Shown: positions 1 through 9,647 of the stretch, in pieces
Layout of the letters: the number at the start of each line of letters is the position of its first letter
How positions within the stretch are numbered: position 1 is the stretch's first letter
NCBI GenBank assembly: GCA_913061095.1
Contig: CAJXVM010000007.1
Coordinates: forward strand, 124,001 to 188,000
Direction: 5' to 3'
From: an uncultured Ignavibacteria bacterium
GTDB taxonomy: Bacteria; Bacteroidota; Ignavibacteria; SZUA-365
DNA: 64,000 nucleotides
Program-made: the position numbers and the translations under genes
Notes under the pieces: generated by a model
Database searches by the model: none
What the model saw: the letters and a program-made list of their open reading frames with translations, nothing else
Told to the model about the DNA's origin: nothing

Positions 1-1318
1 TGACCGCCCCGCGCACGGTGAGATCCAGATCGGGAAATTCCTCGATCGCCACGTCGCTGGCGGAATAAATCGATGCACCGGATTCGTTGACCATGACCTT
101 CACCGGGCGCGGATCCATCTCGCGGATCACCTCGGCGACGAAGGTGTCGGTTTCGCGTCCCGCCGTGCCGTTACCGATGGCGATGAGTTCGACGCCATGC
201 CGCGTGATCATGTCGCGCAGCACCCCGACTGCTTCGATGCGTTTCTGTTCGCCGGTGTGCGGAAACACCGCGCGGTATTCGAGGAATTTCCCCGTGCGGT
301 CGATGGCCACGACCTTGCAGCCAGTACGGAAGCCGGGATCGACACCCAGTGTCGGCTTCATGCCCGCGGGCGCGGAGAGCAGGAGTTCGCGCAGGTTGAC
401 CTCGAAGGTCTGTATGGACGCCATATCTGCTTCGAGCTTTTTCTCGTAGCGCACTTCACCGATGAGCGTGTGCTTCATGAGCCGGTCGAATGCATCGGCG
501 ATCATGGCATGGTAGAAGTCGCGCACCTCCCGCGCGCCGCTGTGCGACACGCGCTGTTCGATCCACGCGAGCAGCGCATCCCGCTCGAACTCGAGATCGA
601 AGGACAGGATTCCTTCCGCCTCCCCGCGCCGCAGGGCGAGCATGTTGTGCGGCGCGATGTCGCGCACGGGCACGGAGAAGTCGCGGTACATCTCAAATTT
701 CGTCGTTCCCTCGGGATGGTCGTCCTTGATGCGCGAGCGGAATACACCGTTGCGCACGAATTCGCCGCGGACGTGCGCGCGCAGTTCGGCCTTTTCCGAG
801 ATTTCCTCGGCGAGGATGTCGGATGCACCCGCCAGTGCCTCTTCCGCGGTTGCGACGCCCTTCTCTTCGTCGACGAATGCGGAGGCCTGCGCAGAGAGAT
901 CCGCCGCGGTTGTTTCCGGCGAATTGCATGCGCGGATGATGTCCGCCAGCGGCTCGAGTCCTTTCTCCCGCGCCACCGTCGCACGCGTGCGCTTTTTCGG
1001 TTTGTACGGCAGATAGAGATCCTCGAGCTCGGTTTTCCGCATGCACTGCTCGATGGCCGTGCGGAGCTCATCCGTCAGCTTGCCCTGTTCCTCGATGGAG
1101 CTGAGGATCGTCTGCCTGCGTTCCTCGAGCTCGGTCAGGTAGGTGTAGCGCTCGACCAGGTCACGGAGCCGGATTTCGTCGAGTTCGCCCGTGCGTTCCT
1201 TGCGGTAGCGCGCGATGAATGGGATGGTACCTCCCTCCTCCAGCAGAGCCAGCGTGTTGGTCACCTGCCACGGCTGAAGGGAGAATTCGTCTGTGAGGAT
1301 TTCGGGGATGTTGATCAT
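1..1318 (-). CDS. tex: Tex family RNA-binding transcription accessory protein, N-terminal part (runs off the window)
   Basis: About 439 codons are visible, reading from the ATG at 1318 to the window edge. The N-terminus has the Tex helical region (IPFIARYRKERTGELDE, then LEDLYLPYKPKKRTRA). A YqgF/RNase H-like domain follows, with LGVDPGFRTGCK and the conserved IGNGTAGRET. The helix-hairpin-helix and C-terminal S1 domains expected of Tex lie beyond the window. Tex is a cytosolic nucleic-acid-binding protein linked to transcription. A TAG stop lies in frame three codons upstream of this ATG, so the start is fixed. It follows the small gene at 1325-1729 by 6 nt and is probably co-transcribed with it. 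Confidence 0.95.
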   Translation of the reverse strand, partial: MINIPEILTDEFSLQPWQVTNTLALLEEGGTIPFIARYRKERTGELDEIRLRDLVERYTYLTELEERRQTILSSIEEQGKLTDELRTAIEQCMRKTELEDLYLPYKPKKRTRATVAREKGLEPLADIIRACNSPETTAADLSAQASAFVDEEKGVATAEEALAGASDILAEEISEKAELRAHVRGEFVRNGVFRSRIKDDHPEGTTKFEMYRDFSVPVRDIAPHNMLALRRGEAEGILSFDLEFERDALLAWIEQRVSHSGAREVRDFYHAMIADAFDRLMKHTLIGEVRYEKKLEADMASIQTFEVNLRELLLSAPAGMKPTLGVDPGFRTGCKVVAIDRTGKFLEYRAVFPHTGEQKRIEAVGVLRDMITRHGVELIAIGNGTAGRETDTFVAEVIREMDPRPVKVMVNESGASIYSASDVAIEEFPDLDLTVRGAV

Positions 1319-1324
1319 GTACTT

Positions 1325-1729
1325 CTACAGCGAATCCGGCCAGGAGTCGATTTCGCGCAGCTTCTGCTCGGACATGTGGAGGGTGATGTGTGAGTGGATT
1401 TCGCGAATGCGGTCTTTCGGGGATTTGCGCACGTTGAGGATGATGCATCCGTCATCGTCTCCCGGGAAATCCTCGACGAGCTGCAGACTGCGGGTGTGAA
1501 TGAAAAGGCGGCGGCGGAACCAGCCGATTTTCAGCTCGAAGGACTCGATATCCGCGTAGGGGATGAATACCTCTTTGACGCGGGATTTGAGCACACCGAA
1601 CACCGCATCCTTTACGCGAAATTCGAGGCGCAGGCCTTCCTCGCCCACGTGCAGGCGGCCGTGCCCTTCCGCGAGTCCGTGATAGATCTCGGGAAGACGG
1701 AATGGAATGCTCATGGAGGTTCCGTTCAT
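1325..1729 (-). CDS. Small hypothetical cytosolic protein (PH-like fold possible)
   Basis: 134 codons with no signal peptide or membrane segment. The sequence has alternating short hydrophobic and basic stretches (LHVGEEGLRLEFRV, VFIPYADIESFELKIGWF), which would suit a small beta-rich domain such as a bacterial PH-like fold. That is an inference from pattern, not a recognised family. A second in-frame ATG at 1714 could be the true start; neither start has a good Shine-Dalgarno. It ends 6 nt before tex, so the two are likely co-transcribed. Its function is unknown. Confidence 0.7.
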   Translation of the reverse strand: MNGTSMSIPFRLPEIYHGLAEGHGRLHVGEEGLRLEFRVKDAVFGVLKSRVKEVFIPYADIESFELKIGWFRRRLFIHTRSLQLVEDFPGDDDGCIILNVRKSPKDRIREIHSHITLHMSEQKLREIDSWPDSL

Positions 1730-1845
1730 ACCGCAAGATACGGTCTGCGCGGAAAAGAATCATTTCTCGCGTATGACATCTGCGCGCAAATCCGTACTTT
1801 TTTCTCAGCCATCATATCCATGGACATCGCAATCCCCGGCACGGC

Positions 1846-2064
1846 ATGGAACGCTATCTCACTCTCATCCTCGAAAACCCCATTCTCGGTGTCATCATCG
1901 TCAGCCTGCTGGCGTCGCTGGTTTTCACCATCTTCAAGAAGCTCTTCAAGTTCGCCGTGGGGATCGGCATCATCATCATCGCGCTCGCGATCGTGCTGCA
2001 TTTTTTCGGGGTGGATTCGCTGCCGGAGGAGGGCAAGGAGATTCTCAACGAAATGACGGATTGA
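1846..2064 (+). CDS. Small membrane protein with two hydrophobic segments
   Basis: 72 codons. Residues about 12-28 and 37-54 are strongly hydrophobic, with a short basic KKLFK link between them, as in a helical hairpin in the inner membrane. The tail is acidic (PEEGKEILNEMTD). It is divergent from the tex operon and stands alone, followed by a strong terminator at 2175-2217. I do not recognise the family. The regular membrane pattern and the terminator support it as a real gene. Confidence 0.65.
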   Translation: MERYLTLILENPILGVIIVSLLASLVFTIFKKLFKFAVGIGIIIIALAIVLHFFGVDSLPEEGKEILNEMTD

Positions 2065-2174
2065 TTCCCCTGAGTATGAGAACATCACGGTTTCTGTTCT
2101 CTCGCAGCCTCATGTTTCTTCTGTCGAGCCATCGATATCGGGAATCAATCCGTCCTACAATAGGATCATTGAAC

Positions 2175-2217
2175 CAGATAAAAAACGGTCCCGCCAGGCG
2201 GGACCGTTTTTTATCTG
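2175..2217. terminator. Bidirectional intrinsic terminator, perfect 21-bp inverted repeat
   Basis: Two 21-nt arms (2175-2195 and 2197-2217) are exact reverse complements around a single central base. Each has a GC-rich core (GGTCCCGCC) and a run of six A or T. It sits between the convergent small membrane protein (+) and the large secreted protein (-) and can end transcription in both directions. Confidence 0.93.
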
Positions 2218-2231
2218 AACGACGGTGCGGG

Positions 2232-5200
2232 TTATTTGACCAGCACCATCTTGCGGGTCTGGATCTTGCCGGCCGTCTGCAGCGTGTAGAGATACGTGCC
2301 GCTGGGCAGGTTGTCGGCGGTCCAGGTCAGGTCGTAGCTTCCGGCTTCGCGCATGCCGTCGACGAGGACGTCCATGAGCTGACCGTACATGTTGTATACG
2401 GCGAGGCGCACGTGTCCGGCCTGCGGAACTGCGAAGCGGATGGTGGTTGAGGGATTGAACGGGTTGGGATAGTTCTGCTCCAGTTCCACCGTGGTCGGAA
2501 TGCGGGTGTCGAACGACTCCTGCACGCCAAGCACATCGGCAGTGGAAAGATAGCTCCAGCCATTGGCCCAGTTGTCGGTGCTGCTGAAAGCGCCAATGTA
2601 GGAGACCTGGCTGTAGAAGCCGTCGTTCGGGGGCATCGCGCCACTCTGCATGGCAGGACTGTCGCCGGCGGGACGCGGATCGAGTGCTCCGTTATTTGTG
2701 TGGCTGATGCTCATGAGCTTCGGATCGACGATCTGGTTGTTGTTCGCACCGAGATGCGTCTGCACGAAGTCCTGCGTGGCGATGTCTGCAATGGTGCTGC
2801 CGGCACCGAAGTTCCACCAGATATTGTTCACCAGCGCGAGCTCACCGGCCTCGAGACGGGCGCGGGAGTCCTCGCCACTGGCGAGATCCTCCACCTCAAC
2901 TCCGCTGCCAGCGAACTCGGTGAAGATACTGTTGTGGTACTTGCCGCCCGCATTGTCACGGAAGATCAGCGCGAGGTCGTTGTCGACGTTGACACTGTTC
3001 ATACCGCTGCCGATGTACGTAGCATTGTAAATGGTCGGCATGGCGTAGGGCATGCCGTCCTCGGGCGTGGTGCCGCCATCCTGCTCGGCGCCGCGGTTGC
3101 CGACTTCGTCACTCTGCAGCACGAACCAGAACTGGCCCTTGCCGCGGAAGCCTTCGTCGTAATCGAACGCATCGTCGCCGTTGAACGCGGAGATGAGATA
3201 CTTGCTGTTGACGGTGCCGCCGAACCACTCGAATCCGTCGTCGGCGTTGTTGACGACCTCGACATACTCGATCGTAGTGCCGGAGCCGACACCGGCCATG
3301 GTCAGACCGTTGATCTCGTTGCCTTCACCGATGTTCGTACCGCCGTAGCGGATGGACACGTAGCGGATGACACCGGAGTTGTCCGCATCGTCATTGCCGC
3401 CGTATGCGCCGCGCGGTTCGGTCGAGGGAATGCCCTCGATCTGGCCGACGCCGGTGGCAGTATTGATCTGCGCGTTGCCGAGCACGATCACGCCGCCCCA
3501 GAGGCCGCGGGTGTCGAAAGGAAGGTCGTTTGTGTTCTCGACGTCATCAGCCTCGGCGGTGAAGATGATCGGGTTTTCCTTCGTGCCGTTGGCGAAAATC
3601 TGTCCGCCCTGCGCAACGATGAGCGCACTGGCGTTCTCGGCCTGTCCCGGACGGCCCTTGATGACCGTACCCGGCTGAATGGTCAGGCTCTCGTCGTTCT
3701 CGACGAACACGAAACCGTTGAGGATGTAGGTGTTGCGTGCCGTCCACACGACGTCACCATCGATATCCTCATCGGAGACCTGAACGATTTCGGACTGCGG
3801 AATCGCGGCAACGCCGAGCTGGGAGAGGGCGGTCCAGCCGTCAATCCACATGTCAAACGGACCGAAGGCGCCGCGGTAGGTGACCTTGCTGAAGTAGTTG
3901 TCACCCTCGGGAGGGTCAACGGCGCCGGTGAGTGCTGGACTGCCGATTGCCGGACGCGGATCGAGTCCGGCATCGTTGGTGCGGCTGATGCCACGCAGCT
4001 GCGGATTGACGATTTCGTTGTTGTTGGCGCCGAGATGCGTCTGCACAAAATCCTGCGTGGCGATATCGGTGATGGCGCTGCCGGCACCGAAATTCCACCA
4101 CATGTTGTTGCTCATGACGAGGTCACCGGCCTCGAGACGGGCACGGGAGTCCTCGCCACTGGCGAGATCCTCCACCTCGACGCCATTGCCGGCGAAATCG
4201 GTGAAGATACTGTTGACATACTTCCCACCGGCATTATCGCGGAAAATCATGGCAAGGTCGTTGTCGGCGTTGACACTGTTCATACCGCTGCCGATGTATG
4301 TCACATTATAAATCTGCGGTGTCGCATATGGTGTACCGTCTTCCGGCGTGGTGCCACCGTCCTGCTCGGCGCCACGGTTGCCGACTTCGTCGGACTGAAT
4401 GGCGAACCAGAACTGGCCCTTGCCGCGGAAACCTTCATCGTAATCGAACGCGTCGTCACCGTTAAAGGCGGAGACGAGGTATTTCGTGTTGGCGGTGCCG
4501 CCGAACCACTCGAATCCGTCATCGGCGTTGTTCATTACCTCTACGTACTCGATGCGGGTGCCGGATCCGACACCGGCCATCGTAAGCCCGTTGATCTCGT
4601 TGCCTTCACCGATGTTCGTGCCGCCGTAGCGGATGGACACGTAGCGGAAGACACCTGAGTTGTCCTCATCGTCGTTGCCGCCATATGCGCCACGCGGCTC
4701 GGTCGAGGGGATGCCCTCGATCTGTCCGACGCCGGTCGCGGTGTTGATCGTCGACTTGCCGAGCATGATCACGCCACCCCAGAGGCCGCGCGTATCGAGC
4801 GGAAGGTCGTTGGGATTGTTTACATCGTCGGCTTCCGCCGTAAAGATGATAGGCTTCGCGGGTGTACCTTCTGCGTAAATTTTACCCCCCTGCGCCACGA
4901 TCAGCGCGCTGGCATTCTCGGCCTGTCCCGGACGGCCCTTGATGACCGTGCCTGGCTCGATGGTCAGCATTTCGCCATTTTCGACGAACACAAAACCGTT
5001 CAGAATATAGGTCTTGTCGGACGTCCAGGTGACGCTCCCGTCGATGTCTTCGTCGGTGATCTGTACGATCTCGGACTGCGGCTCGGCAACGATACCATAG
5101 TCGGAGATGGCAGTCCAGCCGTAAATCCAGAGATCGCTCGGGCCAAAGGCACCAAGATAGGTCACTTTGGTGAAGAACACATCGTCGGGCGGATCCATGG

Positions 5201-6407
5201 CGCCGGTGAGTGCGGGGCTGCCCGATCCCGGACGGGGGTCGAGTCCCATGTCATTGGTGCGGCTGATGCCGCGCAGCATCGGATCGGCGATCGAGTTGTT
5301 GTTGGCACCGAGATGCGTCTGCACGAAATCCTGCGTGGCAATGTCGGTGATGGCGCTGCCGGCACCGAAGTTCCACCACAGGTTGGTATTCAGAACGAGT
5401 TCACCGGCCTCGAGACGGGCGCGGGAGTCCTCGCCGCTGGCGAGATCCTCGACCTCGATACCGCTGCCGGCAAATTCCGTGAAAATGCTGTTGTAGTACT
5501 TGCCGCCGGCATTGTCACGGAAAATCATGGCGAGGTCGTTATCGACGTTCTCGCTGTCCATTCCGCTGCCGATGTATGTGACATTATAGATGTTCGGCAT
5601 GGCGTACGGCATGCCGTCCTCAGGCGTCGTACCGCCGTCCTGCTCGGCGCCGCGGTTGCCGACTTCGTCGGACTGGATGACGAACCAGAACTGTCCGTTT
5701 CCGCGGAAACCTTCATCGTAGTCGAAAGCATCGTCTCCGTTGAAGGCAGAGACGAGGTACTTGCAGTTGGCGGTGCCGCCGAACCATTCGAAACCGTCAT
5801 CGGCATTGTTGAAGACCTCCACATACTCGATGCGGGTCTTGCTGCCGACCGCGGCCATCGTCAGACCGTTGATCTCGTTGCCTTCGCCGATATTTGTGCC
5901 GCCGTAACGGATCGACACGTAGCGGAATACACCCGAGTCATCTTCGTCATCGTTTCCGCCGTAGGCGCCGCGGGGTTCGGTCGAGGGGATGCCCTCGATC
6001 TGTCCCTCGCCGGTCGCAGTGTTGATCGTCGCCTTTCCAAGCAGGATGACACCGCCCCAGAGGCCGCGGGTGTCCAGCGGAAGGTTGCCGTTGAGCTGGT
6101 CTGCTTCGGCAGTGAAGATGATGGGATTGGCGGGAGTGCCGTTGGCGAAGATTTTCCCGCCGCGCGCCACGATCAGCGCGGTGGCGTTTTCGGCCTGTCC
6201 CGGCTTGCCCTTGATCACGGTGCCGGGTTCGATGGTCAGGGACTCGCCGTCCTCGACGAATACGAATCCGTCAAGAACGTATGTGTTGTTTGCGGTCCAG
6301 GTCACGTCGCCGTTGATATCGGCGTCGGTGATGTTCACGACGTTCTGCGCGAACAGTCCGGATGCCGTCATCAGGAAGACGAACACGGTCAGCAATGTTC
6401 TCAGCAT
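2232..6407 (-). CDS. Very large secreted protein with three near-identical ~425-residue repeats and a T9SS C-terminal sorting domain
   Basis: 1391 codons from the ATG at 6407, chosen because GGAG lies about 7 nt upstream; an ATG at 6419 is the alternative. A signal peptide ends near GLFAQ. Three copies of one domain follow, spaced about 1.28 kb. Each starts with ITDxDIxG and contains LTIEPGTVIKG (LTIQ in the third), GLWGGVI, IPSTEPRGAYGG and FNGDDAFDYDEGF, a pattern that suggests parallel beta-helix coils. The last ~80 residues are a Por/T9SS sorting domain (NYPNPFNPST, then LPSGTYLYTL and RKMVLVK). The protein is therefore probably exported through T9SS and anchored at the cell surface. It lies 33 nt downstream of the TonB receptor gene, so it may bind or process that receptor's ligand. 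The ligand is unknown. Confidence 0.9.
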   Translation of the reverse strand: MLRTLLTVFVFLMTASGLFAQNVVNITDADINGDVTWTANNTYVLDGFVFVEDGESLTIEPGTVIKGKPGQAENATALIVARGGKIFANGTPANPIIFTAEADQLNGNLPLDTRGLWGGVILLGKATINTATGEGQIEGIPSTEPRGAYGGNDDEDDSGVFRYVSIRYGGTNIGEGNEINGLTMAAVGSKTRIEYVEVFNNADDGFEWFGGTANCKYLVSAFNGDDAFDYDEGFRGNGQFWFVIQSDEVGNRGAEQDGGTTPEDGMPYAMPNIYNVTYIGSGMDSENVDNDLAMIFRDNAGGKYYNSIFTEFAGSGIEVEDLASGEDSRARLEAGELVLNTNLWWNFGAGSAITDIATQDFVQTHLGANNNSIADPMLRGISRTNDMGLDPRPGSGSPALTGAMDPPDDVFFTKVTYLGAFGPSDLWIYGWTAISDYGIVAEPQSEIVQITDEDIDGSVTWTSDKTYILNGFVFVENGEMLTIEPGTVIKGRPGQAENASALIVAQGGKIYAEGTPAKPIIFTAEADDVNNPNDLPLDTRGLWGGVIMLGKSTINTATGVGQIEGIPSTEPRGAYGGNDDEDNSGVFRYVSIRYGGTNIGEGNEINGLTMAGVGSGTRIEYVEVMNNADDGFEWFGGTANTKYLVSAFNGDDAFDYDEGFRGKGQFWFAIQSDEVGNRGAEQDGGTTPEDGTPYATPQIYNVTYIGSGMNSVNADNDLAMIFRDNAGGKYVNSIFTDFAGNGVEVEDLASGEDSRARLEAGDLVMSNNMWWNFGAGSAITDIATQDFVQTHLGANNNEIVNPQLRGISRTNDAGLDPRPAIGSPALTGAVDPPEGDNYFSKVTYRGAFGPFDMWIDGWTALSQLGVAAIPQSEIVQVSDEDIDGDVVWTARNTYILNGFVFVENDESLTIQPGTVIKGRPGQAENASALIVAQGGQIFANGTKENPIIFTAEADDVENTNDLPFDTRGLWGGVIVLGNAQINTATGVGQIEGIPSTEPRGAYGGNDDADNSGVIRYVSIRYGGTNIGEGNEINGLTMAGVGSGTTIEYVEVVNNADDGFEWFGGTVNSKYLISAFNGDDAFDYDEGFRGKGQFWFVLQSDEVGNRGAEQDGGTTPEDGMPYAMPTIYNATYIGSGMNSVNVDNDLALIFRDNAGGKYHNSIFTEFAGSGVEVEDLASGEDSRARLEAGELALVNNIWWNFGAGSTIADIATQDFVQTHLGANNNQIVDPKLMSISHTNNGALDPRPAGDSPAMQSGAMPPNDGFYSQVSYIGAFSSTDNWANGWSYLSTADVLGVQESFDTRIPTTVELEQNYPNPFNPSTTIRFAVPQAGHVRLAVYNMYGQLMDVLVDGMREAGSYDLTWTADNLPSGTYLYTLQTAGKIQTRKMVLVK

Positions 6408-6440
6408 GAAATGCTCCATAGATTGATAAAACGGGTGATT

Positions 6441-9311
6441 TTACTCAAATGTGTAACTGATGCCGAATGAGAAATCACGCCCCGTGTTGAACCGCGAGTA
6501 AATGTAGTCCGTGCCCTCGAAATGATGGACGTGCTCCACCGCTTCATTGAGCAGGTTCTTCGCGGCGAATTTCGCGGAGAACCCTCCGAACAGCTTCTGC
6601 GAGAGGATCAGATCGAGCATCCCGCGAGGCTGTTCGTAGACGTTCGGCGTCCCACCCAGCGACACGGCAGAGAGGCGTTCGCCGAACACGTTGTAGTACA
6701 CGCTGACGGACGTGCCCATGTCATAGTTCTGATATGCGAAGTTGACATTGAACAGGTACGGCGACTGCCCCTGCAGTTCGCGCGTGCCGTCGACGTAGGG
6801 ATTCACCGCGCGGATCACCTCCAGCTCGTCGGCGGAGATGTCAACCACGGAGGCGGTATATGTGAAATTGGCGCCAACATAGAAGTAGTTCAGGAAGCTG
6901 GCGATTTCATCGAGACGCTTGCGGAATTCCAGCTCGAAGCCGTAGACCTCGGCTTCCGAGACATTCTGGTATTCAATCTCGCCGTTCACGTTTTTGATGA
7001 CGCGCTCGATGGGATTCTGGAAAAGCTTGTAGAATCCGCTGACAGCGAGAATTTCACCCGGACGCACGAACCACTCCCAGCGGAGGTCGTAGTTGTCGAT
7101 CAGGGTGCGTTCGAGTTCCGCGTTCCCGATGAACGTGAAGTCGTTGACGAAGTTGAATGACGCGTACGGGGCAAGCTCACGGAAGGTCGGACGCGCGAGC
7201 GTCTTGCCGTAGGCGGCGCGGACGTTCATTCGATCGGAGACATTGTACAGAAGGTTGAACGACGGCAGGAAATCCTGGTTGTCGAGATTGCCTCGTGTCA
7301 GCGAGGTGTCCATGCTGGCGACATCCATCTCCGTCGTCTCGTAGCGGGCACCGGTGATCAGGCGGAAGTCGTTGAAAATCGGAAGATCCACCATGACGTA
7401 TCCGGCGTAGATATCCTGCGTGCCGTCGTAATTGTTGGACAGCGACGTCGCGTCGATCACGTAATTTCCGAAGCGATAGAACATCTCCGTGCTCTCTTCG
7501 GGAAGAATGCCCACGTTGGAGGCCGAAAAGAAATCGTCGGCGTTGCCGTCGTAGGAAATGCGGTCCTGCCCGAAATCGAAGCGGCGCTCGCGGAAGCTGC
7601 GCTCCTTGTTGAGCCAGGCTCCGCCGAACTTGACCTTCGAAGCAAGTCCGTTCCACTGCGCGAACGGCATTTCGAGATCGATATTGAAGGAATTGTTGTC
7701 CTCCGCAAGGTTGCGATAGTAACGCGCGGGGATGGGATAGATCGACGGGCGGATCGTGTAAATCGTATCCACGTTGTCGTTACGCTCACGAATCGTATAG
7801 TTGTTCGTGAAGTAGCGAACATCCGGCTCATCCTGCGTATTGCTCGACACCGATCCGATCCACTCGACATTCAGTCCGCCCAGCGCCTCGAAATGATGCT
7901 TGCCGCGCAGCTGGTAGGTCTGCAGCTCGCGTTCGATGTAATGCAGGTTTCGCGTTTCGTAAATCGCATTGCCGGTCAGGTCACGCGGGAACGTCCCCGC
8001 CAGGTAGCGGGCCGTGTTGTCGGCCGCACGATTATAAATGACGTTGAAGCCCATCTCGTGCGCCTGTCCGAGCTTGTACGAGAGGTTCATCAGACCGCCC
8101 CAGAGCACTTCGTCCGAGCCTTTCTGGTCGGTGAACAGGTAGTCGTTGGTCAGCTCATCCACGTCGTCGACATGGCCGGTGAGCTGATAGCGGCCGACGG
8201 TACCATCGGTATAGAGGGAATACTTGCGGCTGTACGTCAGGCTGCCGAGGAAGCCGAAGGGCTGTCCGAGCAGGTCGACCTGGTTGCCGAAGGACATCGA
8301 GTAGCTCTGATTGATCGGCGCGGAGCCGCGACGCGGGGCCATGACGCTGTTGAAGGATTTCGACAGCTCATCGAGCTGCTGCGCTTTCTCCTGATCGGTA
8401 AACGCGAAGCTCAGGTCGGGGATTTCCACATTGGGATCCTGCAGGGCCGCGGGAATCTCGCGCGTGCCATCGTCGAAGCCGAGCCAGTCGGTTCCGCCAC
8501 CCGCGTAAGTCAGGAATTCATTGCTGCCCGTGGTCTGCGAATTCCATGAGGTGGATGTCGACAGAGAGAGCGAGAACTTGTCCGGGAAGGACTTCGTGGA
8601 AATGTTCACGCTGCCGCCGGTGTAGTTGCCGGGCTTGTCGGGCGTGAACGTCTTCGTGGTGACGAGATTCTCGAGGAAACTCGCCGGGAAGAGATCCAGC
8701 TGCACCGCGCGGCGGTTGGGATCCGCGCTCGGCACTTCGGCACCGTTAAGCTGCGTGGAAGTGTAGCGCTCACCGAGTCCGCGGATGTAAATATACTTGC
8801 CGTCCACCGTGGAGGCGCCGGTCACCTTGTTCATGGCGGCGGCGGCATCACCGGAGCCAGAGCGGGAGATATCTTCCGCACTGATGGCGTCGCTGATGGA
8901 GGTGGCCTTCTGCCGGTCCTTGAGCAGGCCGGCTTCGTTGTTCGTGAGCAGTTTCGCCTCGATGACGACCTCGTCCATTTCGAAGGCTTCCGGGGCGAGC
9001 GTCAGGTCCAGTTTCGTCGTTTCCCCCGCCTTCACCACAACGCCAGTGACCGTCTTTTTGGTGTAGCCGATCATGGATGCGTGAAGGGTGTATGTTCCGG
9101 GGGGAACCGGTTCGATGGTGAAATTCCCATCGATGTCGGCGGCGGCGCCGAGCGACATGCCGTCAAGAATGACATTGGCACCGATCAGGCCTTCGCCGTT
9201 TGCTGCGTCAACCAACTTTCCTCTGATCTTACCGGTGTCCTGGGAGGAAACACTCGGAGCGAAAAGGAGGTGGAGGGAAAGAATGGCGGTAAGAAGAAGT
9301 GTGGTACGCAT
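6441..9311 (-). CDS. TonB-dependent outer-membrane receptor
   Basis: 956 codons. A signal peptide (1-24) is followed by a carboxypeptidase-regulatory-like beta-sandwich (about 28-108; GANVILDG, DGNFTIEPVPPGTYTL). A TonB-box-like DEVVIEA lies at 113-119. The plug domain has YIYIRGLGERYTSTQLNG and GGSVNISTKSFP, and the beta-barrel runs to the C-terminus (FSFGISYTFE). The YIRGLGERY plug signature resembles receptors usually called TonB-dependent receptors of undefined substrate in Bacteroidota and Proteobacteria. It is the first gene of a two-gene operon with the triple-repeat secreted protein. The upstream region carries 11-bp periodic TTA repeats of the kind bound by PhoB/OmpR-type regulators, so phosphate or phospho-ester uptake is possible but unproven. 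Confidence 0.95.
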   Translation of the reverse strand: MRTTLLLTAILSLHLLFAPSVSSQDTGKIRGKLVDAANGEGLIGANVILDGMSLGAAADIDGNFTIEPVPPGTYTLHASMIGYTKKTVTGVVVKAGETTKLDLTLAPEAFEMDEVVIEAKLLTNNEAGLLKDRQKATSISDAISAEDISRSGSGDAAAAMNKVTGASTVDGKYIYIRGLGERYTSTQLNGAEVPSADPNRRAVQLDLFPASFLENLVTTKTFTPDKPGNYTGGSVNISTKSFPDKFSLSLSTSTSWNSQTTGSNEFLTYAGGGTDWLGFDDGTREIPAALQDPNVEIPDLSFAFTDQEKAQQLDELSKSFNSVMAPRRGSAPINQSYSMSFGNQVDLLGQPFGFLGSLTYSRKYSLYTDGTVGRYQLTGHVDDVDELTNDYLFTDQKGSDEVLWGGLMNLSYKLGQAHEMGFNVIYNRAADNTARYLAGTFPRDLTGNAIYETRNLHYIERELQTYQLRGKHHFEALGGLNVEWIGSVSSNTQDEPDVRYFTNNYTIRERNDNVDTIYTIRPSIYPIPARYYRNLAEDNNSFNIDLEMPFAQWNGLASKVKFGGAWLNKERSFRERRFDFGQDRISYDGNADDFFSASNVGILPEESTEMFYRFGNYVIDATSLSNNYDGTQDIYAGYVMVDLPIFNDFRLITGARYETTEMDVASMDTSLTRGNLDNQDFLPSFNLLYNVSDRMNVRAAYGKTLARPTFRELAPYASFNFVNDFTFIGNAELERTLIDNYDLRWEWFVRPGEILAVSGFYKLFQNPIERVIKNVNGEIEYQNVSEAEVYGFELEFRKRLDEIASFLNYFYVGANFTYTASVVDISADELEVIRAVNPYVDGTRELQGQSPYLFNVNFAYQNYDMGTSVSVYYNVFGERLSAVSLGGTPNVYEQPRGMLDLILSQKLFGGFSAKFAAKNLLNEAVEHVHHFEGTDYIYSRFNTGRDFSFGISYTFE

Positions 9312-9401
9312 GGTCCTTGAATTATGTGAGTAAAGCTGTGTGTCCTTTTTTGTCTTTGTTTTCAGAAATCAATTTTCATCGTACTAATGTGCGCAATCGC
9401 T

Positions 9402-9440
9402 GTTCAGGCCGGATTAACGGTGTGTTAGGGGATTGTTAGC
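9402..9440. promoter_or_regulatory. Four 11-bp-periodic direct repeats (Pho-box-like)
   Basis: TTC or TTA triplets begin at 9403, 9414, 9425 and 9436, exactly 11 bp apart, in the series GTTCA, ATTAA, GTTAG, GTTAG. Repeats spaced 11 bp are the usual footprint of PhoB/PhoP-type response regulators. The site lies about 90-125 bp upstream of the TonB receptor ATG. The periodicity is seen directly; the regulator is inferred. Confidence 0.5.
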
Positions 9441-9533
9441 TTCACCGGTGCCGCTATTCTCCGCGCCCGCGTCCTCGACGGACGGACGGTGCCATTCCGC
9501 TCCTTGTTTGATGTACCCCGCCCCCCGCGAGCC

Positions 9534-9550
9534 GTTAGCGGTGCGTTAGA
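9534..9550. promoter_or_regulatory. Second 11-bp direct-repeat site upstream of the photolyase
   Basis: GTTAG occurs at 9534 and 9545, 11 bp apart, and the segment TTAGCGGTGCGTTAG matches TTAACGGTGTGTTAG of the first cluster at 13 of 15 positions. The rest of the 336-nt gap (9312-9647) has no gene I can support. The two clusters may serve the divergent TonB operon and the photolyase. Confidence 0.4.
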
Positions 9551-9647
9551 ACTATTTGAGCTTTGTGTTGCGTTAGGAGTATTACCACGGATATTTGCGA
9601 GATTATGTATCCTGATATTTGCCGTACCATCTGAAGGAGAAGAACAC

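Noticed and set aside
2700-4658. Long open frame (652 codons) on the plus strand inside the triple-repeat gene
   Set aside because: It is the reverse-strand shadow of a repetitive high-GC gene; it has no family motif, and the minus-strand reading has a signal peptide, repeats and a sorting domain.
9489-9647. N-terminal extension of the photolyase open frame
   Set aside because: It covers the direct-repeat control region; the ATG at 9648 has a good Shine-Dalgarno and gives a family-like N-terminus.
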